From Nocardioides rubriscoriae (GTDB lineage: Bacteria > Actinomycetota > Actinomycetes > Propionibacteriales > Nocardioidaceae): a DNA stretch of 64,000 bases. The translations under genes and the position numbers were made by a program. The DNA lies in contig NZ_VIYJ01000001.1 in assembly GCF_008087085.1 (NCBI RefSeq), positions 310,001 through 374,000 of the forward strand, given 5' to 3'. Below, piece after piece: positions 7,427-17,274 of the stretch (the stretch's first letter is position 1; each line of letters begins with the position of its first letter). Below the pieces are notes generated by a model that saw only the letters and a list, made by a program, of their open reading frames with translations, ran no database searches and was not told where the DNA came from.

Positions 7427-9778
7427 ATGTCCCACCCCCGCGCCTGGACCGGTGCGGCCGTCGGCCTCGCCGTCGCGGCCGCCCTCCTCGCCCCGACGAC
7501 CAGCCCGTCGGTCGCGGCGACGCCGGCCGTGGTCGGGGCCCAGACCAGCGGGGACAGCCTGTTCCCCGCCCAGGGCAACGGCGGCTACGACGTCAGCCAC
7601 TACGACCTCGACCTCGCCTGGCAGACGTCGGGCGCGATCGCCGCGACCGCGCGGATCAGCGCATCGACGACCGGCGAGCCCCTGTCGCAGCTCTCCCTCG
7701 ACCTCGAGGGCCTCACGGTCAGCAGGGTCACCGTCGACGGTGTCGACGCCGCCTTCAGCCGGATCAACCAGGACCCGGCGTTCAAGCTCGTCGTCACCCC
7801 GGCCACCCCGGTCAGCGGCGCGTTCGTCGTCGAGGTGACCTACGCCGGCACCCCGACCAGCCACACCGACCCCGACGGCTCGAGCGAGGGCTGGGTCGCC
7901 ACCACCGGGCTGGCGAGCGGCGCCGTCGCGCTCAACGAGCCGGTCGGCGCGATGACGTGGTTCCCCAACAACAACACCCCGCGCGACAAGGCGACCTTCA
8001 CCACCACGGTGACCGTGCCCTTCAGCACCCTGCCGGTCGCCGTCAACCGGGTGGCGGTCAGCAACGGCGTCCTCACCTCGACCGAGACCGGGGCGACCAC
8101 CCGCACCTTCACGTGGGAGCAGCCGAAGCAGCAGGCGACCTACCTGGCGATGGTCGGCATCGGGCAGTACACCGTCTCGGAGTCCGACGTCGCGCTGACC
8201 TCCGGCACCACCCACGAGTGGTCCTACGCCGACCCGACCGCCGCCGGCAGCACCCAGTTCGCGACCTCGCGCGGCAAGCTGTCGGCGATCCTCAAGGGCC
8301 TGGAGAAGCACTACGGCCCCTACCCCGGCAGCAGCACCGGCCTCGTGCTCGACGTCTCCTCGCTCGGCTACGCCCTGGAGACCCAGGACCGGCCCTACTT
8401 CGAGAACTCCATCGACGAGCCGACCCTCTTCCACGAGCTGGCCCACCAGTGGTTCGGCGACGCAGTGTCGCCCGCCGACTGGGGCGACGTGTGGCTCAAC
8501 GAGGGCCCCGCGACGTACCTCGAGACCCAGCTGGCCGCCGACCTCAACGGCTCGGCCTCGACCCAGGACACGTACTACGCCGACTGGAGCTCGTCGAACG
8601 CCGCGTTCTGGGCGACGCCGGCCGCCGGCTTCACCGACCCGGCCGACCTGTTCGGCAGCCAGGTCTACGCCCGCGGCGCGATCGCGCTGGAGGCGCTGCG
8701 CTCCTCGCTCGGCGACGCCGTCTTCACCGAGGTGATGCGCACGTGGATCGAGACCTACGGCGGCAGCAGCGCCACCACGGCCCAGTTCATCGCCCTGGCC
8801 GAGAGCGTGTCGGGCTACGACCTGACCGACTTCTTCCAGACCTGGGTCTACGGCACCACCAAGCCCGCGGCCTGGCCGGTCGCCTACGAGCTGTCGCTGG
8901 CCTCGAGCCCCGCCACCGGCGCCACGGTCGGCGGCGGCAGCGCCGTCTCCTACACGCTGCGCGCGGTCAACTCAGGCAAGGTCCCCACCGGCGCCTCGAC
9001 CGTCGAGGTCGACGTCACCGACCTGGTTGCCCAGGGCACCCTCGGCGCCCTGCCCGCCGGCGTGACCCGCTCGGGCGACACCCTGGTCTGGGCCGTGCCC
9101 GCGACCGCCGTCGGGAGCACCGCGACGACGACCGTCACCGCCACGCTCGACCACCCCGTCGCCGGCCCCCTCGCCGTCGGCGCCCGCGGGCGCACGCTCG
9201 GCGCCGACTGCGGCGCGTGCGCCTCCACCCTCACCGTCAGCCTCACCGACGTCGCGTCGGCCACCCCGACCGTCGAGGGCGTGGCCCGGGTCGACCAGAC
9301 CCTCACCGCCCTCCCCGGCGCCTGGGACCCCGACGCGACCCTCACCTACCAGTGGCGGCGCGCCGGCGCGCCGATCACCGGCGCGACCGAGGCGACGTAC
9401 GCGCCCGTCGCGGGCGACGTCGACAAGGCGCTGACGGTCACCGTCACCGGCACCCGCACCGGCTACGCCGCCGCCAGTCGCACCAGCGCCCCCGTCACGG
9501 TGGCCCGTGGGGTGCAGGCCCGGCGGCCCCGGCCGTGGATCAGCGGGGTGACCCGGGTCGGGCGCACCCTGCGCGCCGTCGTCGGGGCCCACGACCCCGG
9601 GGTGACGGTCCGGGTCCAGTGGCTCGTCGACGGCAAGGTCGTGCGCGGTGCCACCGCGCGGACCTTCCAGCTACGGCGCCGCGACCGGGGCCTGCCGGTC
9701 CGGGTCGCGACCCGGGCCACCAAGCCCGGCTACGTGACCGTGGTCAAGGTCAGCACGTCGGTGCGCGTACGCCGCTGA
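7427..9778 (+). CDS. Secreted M1-family metallopeptidase with C-terminal Ig-like region
   Basis: This 783-residue protein starts with a signal peptide that ends near SVAATPA. The zinc site is complete: H336-E-L-A-H340 plus E359 in WLNEGPATYLE, the M1 spacing of HEXXH-18-E. Upstream, LGYALETQ occupies the place of the GAMEN exopeptidase motif, as in other actinobacterial M1 homologues. After about residue 510 the protein becomes Thr/Val/Ala-rich with two beta-sandwich-like repeats (YQWRRAGAPITGATEATY and VQWLVDGKVVRGATARTF) suited to wall or glycan attachment. GAGGAGG lies 6 bp before ATG 7427. It probably acts outside the cell as an aminopeptidase; its substrate is unknown. Confidence 0.88.
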   Translation: MSHPRAWTGAAVGLAVAAALLAPTTSPSVAATPAVVGAQTSGDSLFPAQGNGGYDVSHYDLDLAWQTSGAIAATARISASTTGEPLSQLSLDLEGLTVSRVTVDGVDAAFSRINQDPAFKLVVTPATPVSGAFVVEVTYAGTPTSHTDPDGSSEGWVATTGLASGAVALNEPVGAMTWFPNNNTPRDKATFTTTVTVPFSTLPVAVNRVAVSNGVLTSTETGATTRTFTWEQPKQQATYLAMVGIGQYTVSESDVALTSGTTHEWSYADPTAAGSTQFATSRGKLSAILKGLEKHYGPYPGSSTGLVLDVSSLGYALETQDRPYFENSIDEPTLFHELAHQWFGDAVSPADWGDVWLNEGPATYLETQLAADLNGSASTQDTYYADWSSSNAAFWATPAAGFTDPADLFGSQVYARGAIALEALRSSLGDAVFTEVMRTWIETYGGSSATTAQFIALAESVSGYDLTDFFQTWVYGTTKPAAWPVAYELSLASSPATGATVGGGSAVSYTLRAVNSGKVPTGASTVEVDVTDLVAQGTLGALPAGVTRSGDTLVWAVPATAVGSTATTTVTATLDHPVAGPLAVGARGRTLGADCGACASTLTVSLTDVASATPTVEGVARVDQTLTALPGAWDPDATLTYQWRRAGAPITGATEATYAPVAGDVDKALTVTVTGTRTGYAAASRTSAPVTVARGVQARRPRPWISGVTRVGRTLRAVVGAHDPGVTVRVQWLVDGKVVRGATARTFQLRRRDRGLPVRVATRATKPGYVTVVKVSTSVRVRR

Positions 9779-9878
9779 CGCGGGCCCCCTCGTCCGAGAG
9801 GCAATAGCGCTCCCAGGCGTCCGGATCGTCCGGCCACAGCCCGTTGCGCTCGCACCACAGCTCGAACGGCGTCGCCAC
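9750..9878 (-). CDS. Possible small protein of 42 residues
   Basis: This short frame contains FELWCERNGLWPDDPDAWERY, which looks like a folded, Trp-rich small actinobacterial protein rather than random GC-rich sequence. GTG 9878 follows a GGTGGGGG tract; ATG 9911 would give a 53-residue form. It overlaps the 3' end of the M1 peptidase gene by 29 bp on the opposite strand. Function is unknown and the call is tentative. Confidence 0.35.
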   Translation of the reverse strand: MATPFELWCERNGLWPDDPDAWERYCLSDEGARVSGVRAPTC

Positions 9879-10093
9879 CGAGCCCCCACCGTCACCGTTC
9901 CCGAGAACCATGGGACGCCCGTACCCACCCGACGCCGGTCCAGACCTGGCACGCGCCCGCGGAGTCTGGGAGGGTCCGCGTGAGCCCGCTAAGTGGTGTG
10001 AGCGTCTCGACAAACTGGTCGCTTCGCCTCCTCACCTGATCCGCGGCTACGATGCTCGTTGCTGTCCCCTGCGAGAGGCGCTGTTCCCTTCCC

Positions 10094-11008
10094 ATGACCA
10101 CCACGCACGCCGACTACCGGCTCAGCCAGCTCGACCAGCTGGAGGCGGAGTCGATCCACATCTTCCGTGAGGTCGCCGCCGAGTTCGAGAAGCCCGTCTT
10201 GATGTTCTCCGGCGGCAAGGACTCCATCGTCATGCTGCGGCTGGCCGAGAAGGCGTTCTACCCGGCCAAGATCCCGTTCCAGCTGCTGCAGATCGACACC
10301 GGGCTCGACTTTCCCGAGGTGCTCGAGACCCGCGACCGCTGGGTCAACCGCCTCGGCGTGCGCATCGTGGTCGCCAGCATCGACGACGCCATCGCCAACG
10401 GCGTGGTCGTCGACGACGGCAAGACCAGCCGCAACCGCATGCAGACCGCGACCCTGCTCAACGCCATCGAGGACAACGGCTTCACCGCCCTGTTCGGTGG
10501 CGGGCGGCGCGACGAGGAGAAGGCCCGCGCCAAGGAGCGCGTCTACTCCCACCGCGACGAGTTCGGGCAGTGGGACCCCAAGATGCAGCGCCCCGAGCTG
10601 TGGAGCCTCTACAACGGCCGCATCCACGCCGGCGAGCACATGCGGATCTTCCCGATCTCCAACTGGACCGAGCTCGACGTCTGGGACTACATCGGCCGCG
10701 AGGGCATCGAGATCCCCAGCATCTACTTCTCCCACCAGCGCCGCGTCTTCGTGCGTGACGGCATGCTGATGAGCGAGACCCCGCTCAACCCGACCCGCGA
10801 CGGCGAGGTCGTCGAGGAGCGCACGGTCCGCTTCCGCACCTGCGGCGACATCACCCTCACCGGGTGCGTCGAGTCGACCGCGTCCACCATCGCCGAGATC
10901 ATCGAAGAGGTCTCCGTCGCCACCCTCACCGAGCGTGGCGCGACCCGCGGCGACGACCGGTTCTCCGAGGCAGCCATGGAAGACCGCAAGAAGGAGGGCT
11001 ACTTCTGA
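10094..11008 (+). CDS. cysD: Sulfate adenylyltransferase subunit 2
   Basis: The 304-residue protein is the catalytic small subunit of ATP sulfurylase. With CysN it makes APS from sulfate and ATP. It has the PP-loop SGGKDS at residues 39-44, FGGGRRDEEKARAKER in the centre, and the C-terminal GRLIDxD-like end KKEGYF. The start ATG 10094 fits the family N terminus. An in-frame ATG at 10052 would add a Cys-containing leader and is less likely. A TACGAT hexamer near 10046 is a plausible -10. The stop overlaps the cysN start by one base (TGATG). Confidence 0.95.
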   Translation: MTTTHADYRLSQLDQLEAESIHIFREVAAEFEKPVLMFSGGKDSIVMLRLAEKAFYPAKIPFQLLQIDTGLDFPEVLETRDRWVNRLGVRIVVASIDDAIANGVVVDDGKTSRNRMQTATLLNAIEDNGFTALFGGGRRDEEKARAKERVYSHRDEFGQWDPKMQRPELWSLYNGRIHAGEHMRIFPISNWTELDVWDYIGREGIEIPSIYFSHQRRVFVRDGMLMSETPLNPTRDGEVVEERTVRFRTCGDITLTGCVESTASTIAEIIEEVSVATLTERGATRGDDRFSEAAMEDRKKEGYF

Positions 11009-12297
11009 TGGCCGACCAGACCACGCAGACCACGCAGCCCACCAACATGGACCTGCTCCGCTTCGCCACCGCCGGCTCCGTCGACGACGGCAAGTCCACC
11101 CTCATCGGGCGGCTGCTGCTCGACTCCAAGTCGATCTTCGCCGACCAGCTCGAGGCCGTCGAGGCCACCAGCGCGTCCAAGGGCTACGACTACACCGACC
11201 TCGCGCTGCTGACCGACGGTCTGCGCTCCGAGCGCGAGCAGGGCATCACCATCGACGTGGCCTACCGCTACTTCGCGACGCCCAACCGCAAGTTCATCAT
11301 CGCCGACACCCCGGGCCACGTGCAGTACACCCGCAACATGGTCACCGGCGCCTCGACCGCCGACCTCGGCCTGGTGCTCGTCGACGCCCGTCAGGGCCTG
11401 ACCGAGCAGTCGCGGCGCCACGCGGTGATCCTGTCGCTGCTGCGGGTGCCCCACCTGGTGCTCGCGGTCAACAAGATGGACCTCGTCGACTTCTCCGAGG
11501 AGGTCTACGAGAAGATCCACGCCGAGTTCACCCAGTTCGCGACCAAGCTCAACATCCCCGACCTCGAGGTCATCCCGATCTCGGCGCTGGCCGGCGACAA
11601 CGTCGTCAACCGCTCCGAGAACATGTCGTGGTACTCCGGTCCCACGCTCATGCACCACCTCGAGCACGTCCACGTCGCCTCCGACCGCGACCTGGTCGAC
11701 GTCCGCTTCCCGGTCCAGTACGTCGTGCGCCCCAAGTCCGACGAGCACCACGACTACCGGGGCTACGGCGGCATGGTCGCTGGCGGCATCCTCAAGCCCG
11801 GCGACGAGGTCGTCGTGCTGCCCTCGGGGATGACCTCCAAGATCGCCGGCATCGACCTGTTCGACCGCGAGATCACCGAGGCCTTCCCGCCGATGAGCGT
11901 CACCGTGCGCCTCGAGGACGACGTCGACGTCTCGCGCGGCGACATGATCGCCCGGGTCAAGAACGCACCCGTCCCCAGCCAGGACATCGACGCGATGGTC
12001 TGCTGGATGACCACCACCCCGCTCAAGCCGCGGCAGAAGCTGGCCATCAAGCACACCACCCGCACCGCCCGTGCCCTGGTCAAGGACATCCAGTACCGCC
12101 TCGACGTCAACACGCTGCACCGCGACCAGGAGACCAAGGAGCTCGGCGTCAACGAGATCGGCCGCGTCCAGCTGCGCACCACCGTGCCGCTGCTGTGCGA
12201 CCCCTACTCGCAGAACCGCACCACCGGCTCCTTCATCCTCATCGACGAGGCCACCGGCATCACCGTCGGCGCCGGCATGATCAACTCCGCCAGCTGA
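11008..12297 (+). CDS. cysN: Sulfate adenylyltransferase subunit 1 (GTPase)
   Basis: The 429-residue elongation-factor-like GTPase activates CysD. G1 is GSVDDGKST near residue 23, followed by [17 protein letters not shown] switch [13 protein letters not shown] (G3) and NKMD (G4), then two beta-barrel domains. It ends without the APS kinase domain that is fused to CysN in some actinobacteria; that activity is instead in the cysC fusion at 2.5-4.3 kb. It is translationally coupled to cysD and followed by a strong hairpin. Confidence 0.95.
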   Translation: MADQTTQTTQPTNMDLLRFATAGSVDDGKSTLIGRLLLDSKSIFADQLEAVEATSASKGYDYTDLALLTDGLRSEREQGITIDVAYRYFATPNRKFIIADTPGHVQYTRNMVTGASTADLGLVLVDARQGLTEQSRRHAVILSLLRVPHLVLAVNKMDLVDFSEEVYEKIHAEFTQFATKLNIPDLEVIPISALAGDNVVNRSENMSWYSGPTLMHHLEHVHVASDRDLVDVRFPVQYVVRPKSDEHHDYRGYGGMVAGGILKPGDEVVVLPSGMTSKIAGIDLFDREITEAFPPMSVTVRLEDDVDVSRGDMIARVKNAPVPSQDIDAMVCWMTTTPLKPRQKLAIKHTTRTARALVKDIQYRLDVNTLHRDQETKELGVNEIGRVQLRTTVPLLCDPYSQNRTTGSFILIDEATGITVGAGMINSAS

Positions 12298-12310
12298 CCC
12301 AGCACGACGA

Positions 12311-12344
12311 CGAGGGGCCCGGTCCACCAGGACCGGGCCCCTCG
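12311..12344 (+). terminator. Hairpin terminator after cysDN
   Basis: A perfect 15-bp stem (12311-12325 with 12330-12344) closes a 4-base loop, ACCA, 13 bp after the cysN stop. There is no T tract, as is common for hairpin terminators in high-GC actinobacteria. Confidence 0.75.
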
Positions 12345-12384
12345 CACGTCCCCACGCGCTGGTCGACACCCCGCAACCCCACGC

Positions 12385-12476
12385 TGGTCGAGGAGCTCCC
12401 GCTAGGGAGCGTCACGAGACCCCACCCCCGCAACCACACGGAGGTCGAGGAGGTCGCCCGCGACCGTCACGAGACC
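12385..12476 (+). repeat. Two REP-like palindromes in tandem
   Basis: Copy one (12385-12421) has stem GCTCCC-GCTA-GGGAGC; copy two (12443-12476) has stem GGTCGC-CC-GCGACC. Both keep the outer consensus GGTCGAGGAG and GTCACGAGACC. The stems differ from each other and from other copies, but each remains fully complementary. Confidence 0.85.
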
Positions 12477-12555
12477 CCACCCCCGCAGCCGCCCAACCCA
12501 CCCCCCAGCACACGAGATATCCCCCACTCCCCCAGCACCTGCGCCAGATCCCACC

Positions 12556-12561
12556 TAGGCT
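12556..12561 (+). promoter_or_regulatory. -10 hexamer TAGGCT for leaderless ugd
   Basis: TAGGCT ends 7 bp before ATG 12569 and there is no Shine-Dalgarno between them. This predicts that the ugd transcript starts at or next to its start codon. Confidence 0.55.
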
Positions 12562-12568
12562 TCCCCAC

Positions 12569-13735
12569 ATGAAGATCGTCGTCGTCGGCCTCGGATACGT
12601 CGGCCTGTCCAACGCGGTCGTGCTGGCCCAGCACCACGAAGTGGTCGCGGTCGACCTCGACCACGAGCGGGTCAGCCTCGTCAATAAGGGCGTCAGCCCG
12701 ATCGAGGACACCGAGCTCGAGGACTACCTGGCCAACCGGCCGCTGCACCTGACGGCGACCACCGACGCGCAGGCGGCTTACCCCGGCGCCGACTTCGTCA
12801 TCGTCGCCACCCCGACCGACTACGACGAGACCACCAACTACTTCGACACCTCCTCGGTCGAGAGCGTGATCGCCGCCGTGCTGGCCACCGAGCCGACCGC
12901 AGCGGTCGTGGTGAAGTCGACGGTGCCGGTGGGTTTCACCGAGCGGTTGCGGGCCGCCCACCCGGGCGCCTGCGTCATCTTCTCCCCCGAGTTCCTGCGC
13001 GAGGGTCGGGCGCTGCACGACAACCTGCACCCCAGCCGCATCGTGGTGGGTGACACCAGTCCGCGCGGGCGCCAGTTCGCGGCGCTGCTCGCCGAGGGCG
13101 CCCTCGACGACGACGTGCCACTGGTGATCACCGACCCCACCGAGGCCGAGGCGATCAAGCTGTTCGCCAACACCTACCTGGCGCTGCGCGTCGCCTACTT
13201 CAACGAGCTCGACACCTACGCGGCCACCCACGGTCTCGACTCGGCCCACATCATCCGCGGGGTCGGTCTCGACCCCCGGATCGGGACCCACTACAACAAC
13301 CCGTCGTTCGGCTACGGCGGCTACTGCCTGCCCAAGGACACCAAGCAGCTGCAGGCCAACTACACCGACGTGCCGCAGAACCTGATCAGCGCCATCGTCG
13401 AGGCCAACAGCACCCGCAAGGACTTCATCGCCGCCGACATCCTGCGCCGCAACCCCACGACGGTCGGGATCTACCGGCTGATCATGAAGTCCGGGTCCGA
13501 CAACTTCCGCGCCTCCAGCATCCAAGGCGTCATGAAGCGGCTGAAGGCCAAAGGCGTCGAGGTACTGATCTACGAACCCACCATGGACACCGAACTCTTC
13601 TTCAACTCCCAGGTGCTGGTCGACCTTGACGAGTTCAAGAAGCGCTCCGACGTCATCATCACCAACCGCAACACCGACGTGCTCGACGACGTGGCCGACC
13701 GGGTCTACACGCGCGACCTCTTTGGGCGCGACTGA
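12569..13735 (+). CDS. ugd: UDP-glucose 6-dehydrogenase
   Basis: The 388-residue enzyme oxidises UDP-glucose twice to UDP-glucuronate using NAD+. It has the Rossmann start [11 protein letters not shown], a [10 protein letters not shown] loop, the SPEFLREG segment and the catalytic Cys253 in [15 protein letters not shown]. Length and the Cys position equal those of E. coli Ugd, and whole blocks such as [18 protein letters not shown] match that enzyme as I remember it. This short Ugd form is less usual in actinobacteria than the longer one. It opens the polysaccharide locus and would supply glucuronic acid for the glycan. Confidence 0.93.
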   Translation: MKIVVVGLGYVGLSNAVVLAQHHEVVAVDLDHERVSLVNKGVSPIEDTELEDYLANRPLHLTATTDAQAAYPGADFVIVATPTDYDETTNYFDTSSVESVIAAVLATEPTAAVVVKSTVPVGFTERLRAAHPGACVIFSPEFLREGRALHDNLHPSRIVVGDTSPRGRQFAALLAEGALDDDVPLVITDPTEAEAIKLFANTYLALRVAYFNELDTYAATHGLDSAHIIRGVGLDPRIGTHYNNPSFGYGGYCLPKDTKQLQANYTDVPQNLISAIVEANSTRKDFIAADILRRNPTTVGIYRLIMKSGSDNFRASSIQGVMKRLKAKGVEVLIYEPTMDTELFFNSQVLVDLDEFKKRSDVIITNRNTDVLDDVADRVYTRDLFGRD

Positions 13736-13790
13736 CAGTGACTGAGCTGTTCGCATTGCTGCCCGCATACTGTGACGGTGAGAGCCCTCG

Positions 13791-14978
13791 ATGAGTCATG
13801 ACGACGACACCCAACGACTGGAAGCACGGACCCGAGTAGTTGTACTCTCCACGGCGGACTTCGATCGCGAGGTCTGGACCAACAAGCAGTACATCGCCGT
13901 TGGGCTGGCCGAGTCCTTCGACGTCGTGTACGTCGACTCGCTGGGCCTACGTCGCCCAACACTCGGGCGGCGAGATCTCGCAAGGCTGTTGCTGAAAGTA
14001 CGGCGCGCACTCGGGCTCGCCGGGGCGACCTCACGGTCAGGACCTCGGGTGCGGCCTCCCAACTTGGCAGTCGTCAGCCCGACCGTCCTGCCCTTCCACG
14101 GCAGCGCGATGGCGCGACGCATTAATGGCCGGCTGATGCGGCGGCTCGCTCGCCGACTGGCCCTTAATGATCGAGACGTCCTGTGGACATTCAGCCCGTT
14201 GACCTACGGCTGGGAGGACCACGTCGGTCGAACCGTGTATCAGTCTGTCGACCTGCTGCACCACTTGCCGCGGGTACCGACCGAGGCTTTGCTCGAGGCC
14301 GAGCGCACGCTCGCTCGCCGTGCTGATGCAGTCATCGTGAGCAGCTCGGTGATCGGCGATCATCTCCGCGCGTCGGCTGACGTCGAGGCGCGAGTGTGGA
14401 CCAACGTCGCCGACACGGATCTCTACGCCTCGGCGATCGGTTGCGAGCCACGACAACCCCGCGCGATCTTCGCTGGTCACCTTGCTTCGTCGAAGTTTGA
14501 TTTCGCCTGCCTGCGGGACTTGCTCGCGCATGACGTCGACGTGGTCATCGCCGGCGAGGTGGCGGCTGACGGCGACCCGATCGCTGAGAGAGACCTCGCC
14601 CTCCTGGACCATCCGAGAGTGAGCTATCTAGGTTTGTTGACGCCTCAGGAGCTCGCCCGCGAAGTGGCACGTTCCATGGTTGGGCTCATCCCCTACCTGC
14701 GGAACACGCACACAGCGGGCATCTTCCCGATGAAGGTCTACGAGTACCAGGCAGCAGGTCTCTCCATCCTGTCGACTCGCATGCCGAGCCTCGACGGCGT
14801 CGAAGTCCGTGGCCTCGAGCGGATGGAGCCGTCCGAGTTCGGTCGCACGGCTGTTCGCCTGATCTCGGAGTTCTCCGAGGATCACGCCCGTGAGTTGTCG
14901 GCCGCGTCTGCGCCTCACACGTGGTCCGCCCGGATGCAATCAGCGCGCGCCCTCGTCGACGAGTTGTGCACGGCATGA
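13791..14978 (+). CDS. Glycosyltransferase, GT4-like
   Basis: The 395-residue protein has a two-domain GT-B plan. The N-terminal half has LSTADFDREVWTNKQYIAVGLAE-type text and the linker region VSSSVIGDHLRAS; the C-terminal half has AIFAGHLASSKFDF and the donor-site block MKVYEYQAAGLSILSTRMPS. These features resemble TuaH-like and other GT4 enzymes of polysaccharide loci. It begins 55 bp after ugd and its stop overlaps the flippase start by 4 bp (ATGA), so it is first of a four-gene coupled set. Donor and acceptor sugars cannot be told from sequence. Confidence 0.8.
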   Translation: MSHDDDTQRLEARTRVVVLSTADFDREVWTNKQYIAVGLAESFDVVYVDSLGLRRPTLGRRDLARLLLKVRRALGLAGATSRSGPRVRPPNLAVVSPTVLPFHGSAMARRINGRLMRRLARRLALNDRDVLWTFSPLTYGWEDHVGRTVYQSVDLLHHLPRVPTEALLEAERTLARRADAVIVSSSVIGDHLRASADVEARVWTNVADTDLYASAIGCEPRQPRAIFAGHLASSKFDFACLRDLLAHDVDVVIAGEVAADGDPIAERDLALLDHPRVSYLGLLTPQELAREVARSMVGLIPYLRNTHTAGIFPMKVYEYQAAGLSILSTRMPSLDGVEVRGLERMEPSEFGRTAVRLISEFSEDHARELSAASAPHTWSARMQSARALVDELCTA

Positions 14979-16210
14979 GCGCCAGCACCTCACAGGCCTC
15001 TCGGATACGCAGCCTTCTCGCTTACGGCTCGGCTCCGGCGCTAGGGCTCATCTCGGCCCCTCTGCTGGCACGCGCCCTGGGACCCAACGGTCGCGGCGAG
15101 TTCGCCTCCGTGCTGCAACCGATGACGGTGGTCACCGGCTTGGCGTGCATGGGTGTCCCGACGGCGATGACGTACTTCGCAAGTTCGGGCTCGCAAGCGT
15201 CGGGCACGCTACGGCGATCACTCCTCCTGGTCACGGCGCCCGGTGTCGTGACCTACATCGTGATGGTCTTCGTCGCCGGCCACTTGAGCACACAGACCGG
15301 GGTTCCACTCGCGGTCTATCTAGTCGCGTGGCTACTGATCCCGCTGGGCGCCTACGTGCAGGTACTGCGCGGCTATTGGCAGGCGAAGGCCGCTTGGGGG
15401 TTGCTGGACCTGGAGCGTGTCCTGTCAGGAGTGTTCCGGGTCCTGGCGATCGCTATCCCGGCAGCCCTGGTTGTGACCTCCGCCACCTGGTACTCACTGG
15501 GTGCGGTCCTCGCCGTGCTGCTGGCGAGCTCTATCCTGATTCGCAGACGCGAACGTGATGATGAGGGCGAGCCAGCAAGCTGGGCAAGCCTGTCTCGCTA
15601 CGCCGTCTACGCGTGGCCGATGTCTGTTGCCCTCTTCGTTGGTTCGCGACTCGACCAGGCATTGATGCCGGCGGCGTCGTCGGTGGAGCAGCTCGGCCTG
15701 TACGCCGTCGCGGCGACCGTCGCTGAGGTCCCGCTGATTGTGACTACGCTCATCGGTCGCGAAGCCCTGCCGTTGGCCGCTGCTGGTAAGACCACGTGGG
15801 AGATCGTCGCTGATGGCAGGCTCTACTGGTTCGCCCTACTCGGCATGTGCCTAGTGGTGGTCGTGTCGGCACCTTGGTTGGTGCCCTTGGCGTTCGGTTC
15901 GGCCTTCCAGCCCTCCGTTGCTGCGGTGCAGATCCTCCTGGTGGGAAGCATCGGCACTGCGGCTGTCGTGTTCCAGTCAGCGGTCCTCGCGGGTCGCGCT
16001 CGACCGCGCTCGTCGGCCATCTCGCCGCTGGTAGCAGTGCTCATCACGCTGATCGGCTTCACTGCCATGTGGGGCAGGGTGTCCTCCACCGACGCCGCGC
16101 TGATTTCCGCGGTGGCTCAGATCGCTGCATCCGTGGCTGGGGCGCTCGTCTTGCTGAGGACCAATCCACGTCGGATCGCGCCGGCCAAGAGCGAGGTTGG
16201 GATTCGATGA
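14975..16210 (+). CDS. Polysaccharide flippase (Wzx-like, MOP superfamily)
   Basis: The 411-residue, almost entirely hydrophobic protein has about twelve membrane segments. The N-terminal PLLARALGPNGRGEFASVLQP block is the typical start of Wzx/RfbX-type exporters. It would move lipid-linked repeat units across the membrane. ATG 14975 overlaps the previous stop by 4 bp, and its own stop overlaps the next ATG in the same way. A Wzy-like polymerase 3.4 kb downstream supports a Wzx/Wzy-type pathway. Confidence 0.85.
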   Translation: MSASTSQASRIRSLLAYGSAPALGLISAPLLARALGPNGRGEFASVLQPMTVVTGLACMGVPTAMTYFASSGSQASGTLRRSLLLVTAPGVVTYIVMVFVAGHLSTQTGVPLAVYLVAWLLIPLGAYVQVLRGYWQAKAAWGLLDLERVLSGVFRVLAIAIPAALVVTSATWYSLGAVLAVLLASSILIRRRERDDEGEPASWASLSRYAVYAWPMSVALFVGSRLDQALMPAASSVEQLGLYAVAATVAEVPLIVTTLIGREALPLAAAGKTTWEIVADGRLYWFALLGMCLVVVVSAPWLVPLAFGSAFQPSVAAVQILLVGSIGTAAVVFQSAVLAGRARPRSSAISPLVAVLITLIGFTAMWGRVSSTDAALISAVAQIAASVAGALVLLRTNPRRIAPAKSEVGIR

Positions 16211-17274
16211 GCGGGCACACTCCTGCGAGGGTCGACCTTTTCGAGCCCGGCGGACGAGGTGGGGTGTTCCAGCACACGGTGGCGGTCGCGCAGGCGCTCG
16301 AATCCCGCGGGGTGCGTGCTCGGGTGCACACAGCGACTGACCACGAGCTGGCCGACGTCGACCTCGACTTCTGCCGGTGCTTCGACTGGCACCGTGACAC
16401 TGCACGCGGACGCTCGCTGCGGATTCTTCTAGGCTATTTCGGGCGTACCGTGCCGCACCTGCTACGCACCTCAGGCAGGACACTCTGGGTGCAGGGCGGT
16501 TTCAAGCCACCACTGTTCCTCGCGCTCATCGTCGCTGCGCGCCTGACGTGTCGACGGGTCCTCTTCTCTCCGCACAACTTGTTCGAACGCGGTGGGCGAC
16601 GACTCTCCCAGCGCGCACTCGACCTCTGCACACAAGCCGCCACCTGCGTCGTCGTCTACAACGGGGTTGATGCGGAAACGCTGAGGTCAGCGGGCCGCCC
16701 GTGCAAGCAGGTCGAGCTGGTCATGTACGCGCCCACGATCGACGAGTCAACGATGACCTACTGGCGCAAGATGACAATAGAGCGGAATCTCCGAGTCTGC
16801 GCGGTGGGCCAGCTACGACCCGACAAAAACCTGGGCATGCTCGTCCGTGCAGCCGAGGCTGCAGGAGTGGGACTGGTCCTCGCCGGCGAAGACCTCGGAG
16901 TCGTCGACTCTCTGCGAGAGCAGATCGCCCGAAGCCCCCGGTCCAACGTGCTGCTGCACACCGGATATCTCGACCTGCCGGGTATGGCAGCGATCGTAGC
17001 CAGCGTAGGCGCTGTCGCACTGCCTTACTCGGTGGCGAGCCAGTCAGCGGTCGCTGTAATGGCGAAGTCCTACGGAGCCACGGTGCTGGCGTCCGGCGCT
17101 GGTGGTCTTGCCGAGCAGGCCGACGTGGTCGTTCCAGACCTCGAAGAGCGCAGCTGGGCCGCCGCGCTTGAGCGCCTCGCGTCGGCACCCCGGAAGGAAG
17201 TTCCGCGGACACCAGTCCCTCCCGCACCGGAAGTCCTCGACTCACTTGAGCGCTTGGTCTTGGAGCGACGATGA
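16207..17274 (+). CDS. Glycosyltransferase, GT4-like
   Basis: The 355-residue GT-B protein starts with the acceptor-domain motif FEPGGRGGVFQHTVAVAQAL. It continues with a Cys-rich middle, AVGQLRPDKNLGMLVRAAEA at the start of the nucleotide-binding half, and VAVMAKSYGATVLASGAGGLAEQ near the C terminus. ATG 16207 and the next gene's ATG 17271 both overlap neighbouring stops by 4 bp. Codon use is visibly less GC-rich than in the flanks; 16741-16800 is about 53% GC by hand count. Confidence 0.8.
   Translation: MSGHTPARVDLFEPGGRGGVFQHTVAVAQALESRGVRARVHTATDHELADVDLDFCRCFDWHRDTARGRSLRILLGYFGRTVPHLLRTSGRTLWVQGGFKPPLFLALIVAARLTCRRVLFSPHNLFERGGRRLSQRALDLCTQAATCVVVYNGVDAETLRSAGRPCKQVELVMYAPTIDESTMTYWRKMTIERNLRVCAVGQLRPDKNLGMLVRAAEAAGVGLVLAGEDLGVVDSLREQIARSPRSNVLLHTGYLDLPGMAAIVASVGAVALPYSVASQSAVAVMAKSYGATVLASGAGGLAEQADVVVPDLEERSWAAALERLASAPRKEVPRTPVPPAPEVLDSLERLVLERR

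Noticed and set aside
9990..10040. Possible decayed REP-like element before cysD (GTCTCGAC ... CCTCCTCACC)
   Set aside because: Outer arms are loosely similar, but no inner hairpin of the expected form is present.
10052..10093. Cys-containing upstream leader peptide for cysD, as reported for cysteine-responsive mycobacterial uORFs
   Set aside because: The upstream ATG is in frame with cysD and not followed by a stop, so it would be an N-terminal extension with only two cysteines; the family start at 10094 is more likely.
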